Assembly (NCBI RefSeq): GCF_900105615.1
Contig: NZ_LT630003.1
Coordinates: forward strand, 3,422,501-3,486,500
From: Lacrimispora sphenoides JCM 1415
Lineage (GTDB): Bacteria > Bacillota > Clostridia > Lachnospirales > Lachnospiraceae
Direction of reading: 5' to 3'
Length of the DNA: 64,000 nucleotides
The number at the start of each line of letters is the position of its first letter. Position 1 is the stretch's first letter. The position numbers and the translations under genes were made by a program. The notes beneath the pieces are model-generated. The model ran no database searches. It had not been told where the DNA came from and was given only the letters and a program-made list of their open reading frames with translations. Below are positions 60,464-64,000 of the stretch, piece by piece.

Positions 60464-62002
60464 CTACATATTTTCTTTATAACAATCCAAAGTAAACCAA
60501 AACTCCACACCGCCCTTCACATTGCGGGCACCGCAGGACTTATTATGGGAATCCATAATAGCCTTAACAATGGAAAGGCCAATACCACTACCCCCATATC
60601 CCCTTGTATGTGCCTTATCCACCTTAAAAAACTTAGTCCAAATATTAGGTAAGTCTTCATCCGGGATATTTTGACCGGTGTTAAATACGGTTACAAGAGC
60701 TTCCTCTCCATTCTCCTCTGCCGTAAATACAATCTTACGCTCACCCTCCAAATGATTCAACGCATTATTTAAGTAGTTTGTAATAACTTCTTCTATTTTA
60801 AATTCATCAGCAGATACATAAATTGGACCGCAATCCTCCAGCTTCACTTCTGCCCCTTTTTGCTGTATCAGAATTCGTGCCGAATTAATGACTCCGCGGA
60901 TCAGCTCCGTCAGATCAAAGCGCTCCATCTCAATACTGTCATTGCCGAATTCAAGAGCAGTAAGATTAAGTAATTGACGGACCATGGTATTCATTTTACC
61001 TGCCTCGTCCATAATGACTCCGCAGTAATAATCTCTGCTGTCCGGATCTTCCGCCATCCCTTCCGTAAGACCCTCCGCATATCCCTGAATGAGGGCAATG
61101 GGTGTCTTTAATTCGTGGGAAACATTGGCGATAAAATCCTTACGCATTTCATCTATCTTTATCTTTTCATCAATATCCTTCTGCAGCTTTTCGTTAGCTG
61201 CCCTAAGCTGCCCAATGGTATCCTTTAAGGTGTTGGACAGCTGGTTCATACTGTTGCCCAGTACCCCGACCTCATCCTCCTCTGCACCGGTGTATTTGGC
61301 ATCAAAGTCCAACGCCGACATTTTTTCTGACAAGTTGGCAAGCTGTAAAATAGGAGACGTAATTCTTTTTGTGGTAAAATATATAAATATGCTTCCTATG
61401 AACAGCGCCACCACTCCTACATAAGCAAGGAATCGGTTCGCCAGTGCCACACTTTCCGTAATGCTGGCAAGAGGGACAGACATGAGGAAAATAGTTTTAT
61501 TATCAGAAAAATACCCCCAGCTTTCCAGATAATAAGAATCGGAACGCCTGTCATATGTCTTCTGAACAATGTAATTGTCGTGTCTTTCTAAAATACTGGC
61601 TTCCGGTACGTTCTTTCCGAATATATATGCCTCTACCCTGTTTTTTAAAAAGAGCTGATCCCCGTTTGTGGACATAAGGGCCTCGTCAGTGGTGCTGTCG
61701 ATCAACACCACCATCAGATTATATTTTTCTCCCATGGTTCGGAACATCTTCTGGGCCGGACCTTCATTTTTAAAATTCGGATCATAAGAATCCTTGTAAT
61801 AATCAATGATTCCTTTCCCGCTTTCATTCGCCTGTGTTACTAACCTGTCGATCTGCGTATAGGCTCTCTCCAGAGTGTGCACCTTATCGTTGGTGTAAAA
61901 ACTCTCCAGAAACCAGTTGTTTACAAACCATGTAGAAATTAGGACCAAGGCCATCAGACATACAAAAATTATAGCAAAACGCGCCCTGATGGAATGCTTC
62001 AT
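60464..62002 (-). CDS. Sensor histidine kinase
   Basis: The 512-residue kinase has two membrane helices (about 9-30 and 191-211) around a 160-residue extracellular sensor region, a HAMP domain (about 211-265), a HisKA domain with phospho-His296 (NVSHELKTPIALIQGY), and HATPase motifs (NYLNNALNH, GYGGSGIGLSIVKAIM). It phosphorylates the regulator encoded just upstream. The signal is unknown. It looks like a general envelope sensor and is not clearly part of the motility system. Confidence 0.94.
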   Translation of the reverse strand: MKHSIRARFAIIFVCLMALVLISTWFVNNWFLESFYTNDKVHTLERAYTQIDRLVTQANESGKGIIDYYKDSYDPNFKNEGPAQKMFRTMGEKYNLMVVLIDSTTDEALMSTNGDQLFLKNRVEAYIFGKNVPEASILERHDNYIVQKTYDRRSDSYYLESWGYFSDNKTIFLMSVPLASITESVALANRFLAYVGVVALFIGSIFIYFTTKRITSPILQLANLSEKMSALDFDAKYTGAEEDEVGVLGNSMNQLSNTLKDTIGQLRAANEKLQKDIDEKIKIDEMRKDFIANVSHELKTPIALIQGYAEGLTEGMAEDPDSRDYYCGVIMDEAGKMNTMVRQLLNLTALEFGNDSIEMERFDLTELIRGVINSARILIQQKGAEVKLEDCGPIYVSADEFKIEEVITNYLNNALNHLEGERKIVFTAEENGEEALVTVFNTGQNIPDEDLPNIWTKFFKVDKAHTRGYGGSGIGLSIVKAIMDSHNKSCGARNVKGGVEFWFTLDCYKENM

Positions 62003-62029
62003 TTAATCACCTCAAATGGTATCCTTTCC

Positions 62030-62701
62030 TTATACTTCGAATTTATATCCCATTCCCCATATAGTCTTTATATAGTCTCCCTTATCTCCCATCTTGTTTC
62101 TCAACTTTTTCACATGGGTATCTATGGTCCGGGCATCTCCAAAGTAATCATAATTCCAGACATTGTTCAATATCTTCTCCCTGGACAGAGCAATTCCCTG
62201 ATTTTCCAAAAAATAAGCCAAAAGCTCAAATTCCTTGTAACTTAGCTCGATGTCTTTACCGTCAATGGTGACCTGGTGGGCCGCTTTGTCAATGCAGATC
62301 CCCCCTATTTCCACTGCATCTGCGGGAACGGCATTGCTGCGCCTTAATATGGCCTCCACGCGGGCCACTAAAATCTTTGGGCTGAAAGGTTTTGAAATGT
62401 ATTCATCTACTCCCAGATCAAAGCCCTGTAGCTCGTCACGTTCTTCGCTTCTTGCAGTCAGCATGATAATGGGAACCTGGGAGTATTTACGGATTGTTTT
62501 GCAGGTCTCCCAGCCATCCATTTTAGGCATCATCACGTCCAGGATAATCAGCACAATATCTTTTTGTTCAAAAAAGATATCTACAGCTTCTTCGCCGTTG
62601 GACGCCTCGACCACGGAAAAACCCTTTACGCTCAAAAAATCCTTTACCAGTTTTCTCATTCTGGCTTCATCATCCACTACTAATATCTTTAACTGTTCCA
62701 T
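62030..62701 (-). CDS. OmpR-family response regulator
   Basis: The 223-residue regulator has a receiver (D10-D11, phospho-acceptor D55 in LIILDVMMPKMDG, KPFSP lysine near 105) and a C-terminal winged-helix DNA-binding domain (about 125-223: LSYKEFELLAYFLENQG, VWNYDYFGDARTIDTHVKKL). It is the partner of the following kinase (27-base gap). Direct repeats upstream suggest it controls its own promoter. Confidence 0.95.
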   Translation of the reverse strand: MEQLKILVVDDEARMRKLVKDFLSVKGFSVVEASNGEEAVDIFFEQKDIVLIILDVMMPKMDGWETCKTIRKYSQVPIIMLTARSEERDELQGFDLGVDEYISKPFSPKILVARVEAILRRSNAVPADAVEIGGICIDKAAHQVTIDGKDIELSYKEFELLAYFLENQGIALSREKILNNVWNYDYFGDARTIDTHVKKLRNKMGDKGDYIKTIWGMGYKFEV

Positions 62702-62753
62702 ATATAACCTCCTGAAATCAGATCCTTTAAATCACAAAGTATTTATTAGTGTT

Positions 62754-62803
62754 ATTGTATCAAATGGAAAGGCGTATTTCTACATTTTCACAGAGATTTC
62801 ACA
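62754..62803 (-). promoter_or_regulatory. Promoter with OmpR-type direct repeats
   Basis: On the minus strand TGTGAAA-N4-TGTGAAA (62803-62786, 11-base period) lies just upstream of a weak -35 TAGAAA (62782-62777), then 17 bases and TACAAT (62759-62754). Seven-base repeats with an 11-base period are typical OmpR/PhoB-class targets, so self-activation is likely. Confidence 0.5.
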
Positions 62804-62870
62804 CGATTTAGAAAGAAATAGCTGATCACCAGATTATTCCCCTGACCTAGAAACGATATTCCGATTCGGG

Positions 62871-62910
62871 CAAACAAAAGGCAGATGCACTGGAAATAGC
62901 GCATCTGCCT
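62871..62910 (-). terminator. Terminator after kduI
   Basis: On the minus strand AGGCAGATGC / GCATCTGCCT with a 12-base loop is followed by TTTTGTTTG. Confidence 0.85.
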
Positions 62911-62925
62911 TATTATAAAAATAAA

Positions 62926-63768
62926 TTATCTTAACTCAGTTGTAGGAATGGTATCCATATCATCGAATGCCTGGTTTTCTCCGCCCATTGCCCAGATAAA
63001 GGTATAGTTACTGGTACCAGCACCGGAATGGATGCTCCAGGATGGGCTGATTACTGCCTGCTCATTCTGCATAACAATGTGTCTAGTCTCATTACCTTCG
63101 CCCATCATATGGAATACTACATTGTTCTCCGGAATCTCAAAATACATGTAAATCTCCATACGTCTCTCGTGGGTATGGGATGGCATGGTGTTCCATACGC
63201 TGCCCGGATCCAGAACAGTCATACCCATAGACAACTGGCAGGTCTCCAGTACGTCCGGATGGATGAACTGGTTGATCACGCGCTTGTTGGAGGTTTCCAT
63301 AGCGCCCAGAGGCTTCTTAGCTGCCTTTTCAATAGGAATAAATGTGGTCTTACATGCTTTATGAGCAGGAGCACTCACCATGTAGAATTTAGCCGGATTG
63401 GATCCATCTTCGCTGGAGAAAGTCACTTCCTTTGTTCCCTTGGTGATATATAAGCAGTCCTTATATCCCATCTTGAATTCTTCCCCATCTGCAATGATCT
63501 TTCCTGCGCCGCCAATGTTGAAGATACCAACCTCACGTCTCTCAAGGAAATAGCTTGTACCAAAATTTTTCCAGATATCAATGCCCTTGTCTATGGAAAC
63601 TGTCTCTGTTGTTGGCATGCAGCCTAAGGTAACCATACGATCTACGTGAGAATATACTGCAACTACCTCATTGGCTACGTATAAATTTTCAATTAAAAAC
63701 TCATTTCTGGTTTCTTCTGTTGTGTAACGTTTGAAATCCTTCTGATTTGCTGAATAACGGATATCCAT
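62926..63768 (-). CDS. kduI: 5-dehydro-4-deoxy-D-glucuronate isomerase KduI
   Basis: The 280-residue cupin-fold KduI (MDIRYSANQKDFKRYTTEET; GGAGKI; TMPSHTHERRMEIYMYFEIP with the metal-binding His/Glu set; SWSIHSGAGTSNYTFIWAMG) turns 5-keto-4-deoxyuronate into 3-deoxy-hexosulosonate in pectin and glycosaminoglycan breakdown. Length is typical. It has its own promoter and terminator and no metabolic neighbours here, so it marks the end of the motility island. TAAGGAGG precedes the ATG. Confidence 0.95.
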   Translation of the reverse strand: MDIRYSANQKDFKRYTTEETRNEFLIENLYVANEVVAVYSHVDRMVTLGCMPTTETVSIDKGIDIWKNFGTSYFLERREVGIFNIGGAGKIIADGEEFKMGYKDCLYITKGTKEVTFSSEDGSNPAKFYMVSAPAHKACKTTFIPIEKAAKKPLGAMETSNKRVINQFIHPDVLETCQLSMGMTVLDPGSVWNTMPSHTHERRMEIYMYFEIPENNVVFHMMGEGNETRHIVMQNEQAVISPSWSIHSGAGTSNYTFIWAMGGENQAFDDMDTIPTTELR

Positions 63769-63818
63769 TTATAAAAAACCTCCTTATATAATTAATTTAG
63801 AAATAACTGACCAGCTTC

Positions 63819-63847
63819 ATCGTATCATAAGGAGATTTTTAATTCAA
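63819..63847 (-). promoter_or_regulatory. Sigma-A promoter for kduI
   Basis: On the minus strand TTGAAT (63847-63842), 17 bases, TACGAT (63824-63819) with an extended TG one base before the -10. Confidence 0.6.
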
Positions 63848-63891
63848 TATCTTCTTGGATAAATCGTCAAAAAGAACATAAAATCCAGTTT

Positions 63892-64000
63892 TTAACCTGG
63901 AAAATGAACAAATGTTTGTTGAATGGCTTTCTTATTTACGATTAGTAATTTTAAATTTTTCACTTCTTCACGCAGTAAATTGGCCTTTGAGGAAATCTCT
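63892..64000 (-). CDS. 3' end of an unknown gene (partial)
   Basis: On the minus strand the frame from 63999 stays open for 35 codons (EISSKANLLREEVKNLKLLI ... QTFVHFPG) to a TAA at 63892-63894. The heptad-like leucines suggest a coiled coil. No family is recognised. A short hairpin with T-rich tail (about 63884-63901) overlaps its stop. Confidence 0.5.
   Translation of the reverse strand, partial: EISSKANLLREEVKNLKLLIVNKKAIQQTFVHFPG

Noticed and set aside
62861..62880. A GGGCAAAC stretch as a c-di-GMP riboswitch core
   Set aside because: The rest of the riboswitch-I core (tetraloop and second stem) is missing and the stretch runs into the kduI terminator.

Overview
This 64 kb window is almost wholly a flagellar motility and chemotaxis island of a low-GC, Gram-positive anaerobe, most likely a member of the Clostridia. 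I infer Lachnospiraceae (Lacrimispora/[Clostridium] type). The basis is the FliY-type switch protein with CheC-like repeats, CheC/CheD/CheV, the flgM-flgN-flgK-flgL-DUF6470-fliW-csrA order shared with Bacillus, cell-wall-binding repeat proteins, and AGGAGG-type ribosome sites. The species cannot be read from the sequence. No rRNA, tRNA, CRISPR array or intact insertion sequence was seen.

Layout. (1) 1-8.5 kb: a fragment of an unknown gene, FapA (DUF342) with a CheY-like regulator, then on the minus strand a second FliK-like/FlhB-like pair, a PilZ protein, a decayed PilZ copy, two secreted cell-wall-binding-repeat proteins and a lytic transglycosylase. (2) 8.5-18.6 kb, plus strand: cheA-cheW-cheR-cheB, then flgM-flgN-flgK-flgL-DUF6470-fliW-csrA. 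(3) 18.5-25.6 kb: a divergent pair (nucleotidyltransferase-like protein and secreted C39 peptidase), fliD-fliS-fliT, and divergently a ParA ATPase with a ComFB-domain protein. (4) 25.6-52.1 kb, minus strand: one very long fla/che operon from flgB to cheD, followed by cheV and an EAL-like/HDOD gene. (5) 52.2-58.9 kb: a probable flagellin-modification cassette with three family 2 glycosyltransferases, an FkbM methyltransferase and two sister radical SAM enzymes. (6) 58.9-60.5 kb: flagellin with a structured leader, and YjfB. (7) 60.5-64 kb: an OmpR-type two-component system, kduI, and the end of another gene, marking the edge of the island.

How it fits together. A sigma-A-like promoter (TTGACA-N17-TAGAAT) precedes flgB and would drive export apparatus, basal body, hook, motor, switch and FliA. 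FliA (sigma-D/sigma-28) would then read a set of promoters of the form TTAWN-N14/15-NNCGATAW, which I find before cheA, flgM, fliD, cheV, hag, yjfB, the nucleotidyltransferase gene and the C39 peptidase gene. Flagellin synthesis is probably also gated after transcription by FliW-CsrA: the hag leader carries a hairpin presenting AGGA in its loop just upstream of a CAAGGAGG ribosome site.

The most unusual points are a hook protein FlgE with a roughly 210-residue charged, alanine-rich helical insertion; the paired radical SAM enzymes sharing an FGGW motif; a nucleotidyltransferase-like gene under an apparent flagellar promoter that lacks the family's catalytic signature; back-to-back sigma-D promoters sharing one -35 element; flgC moved about 13 kb away from flgB-fliE; and no flhF, flhG or fliL where they are usually found.
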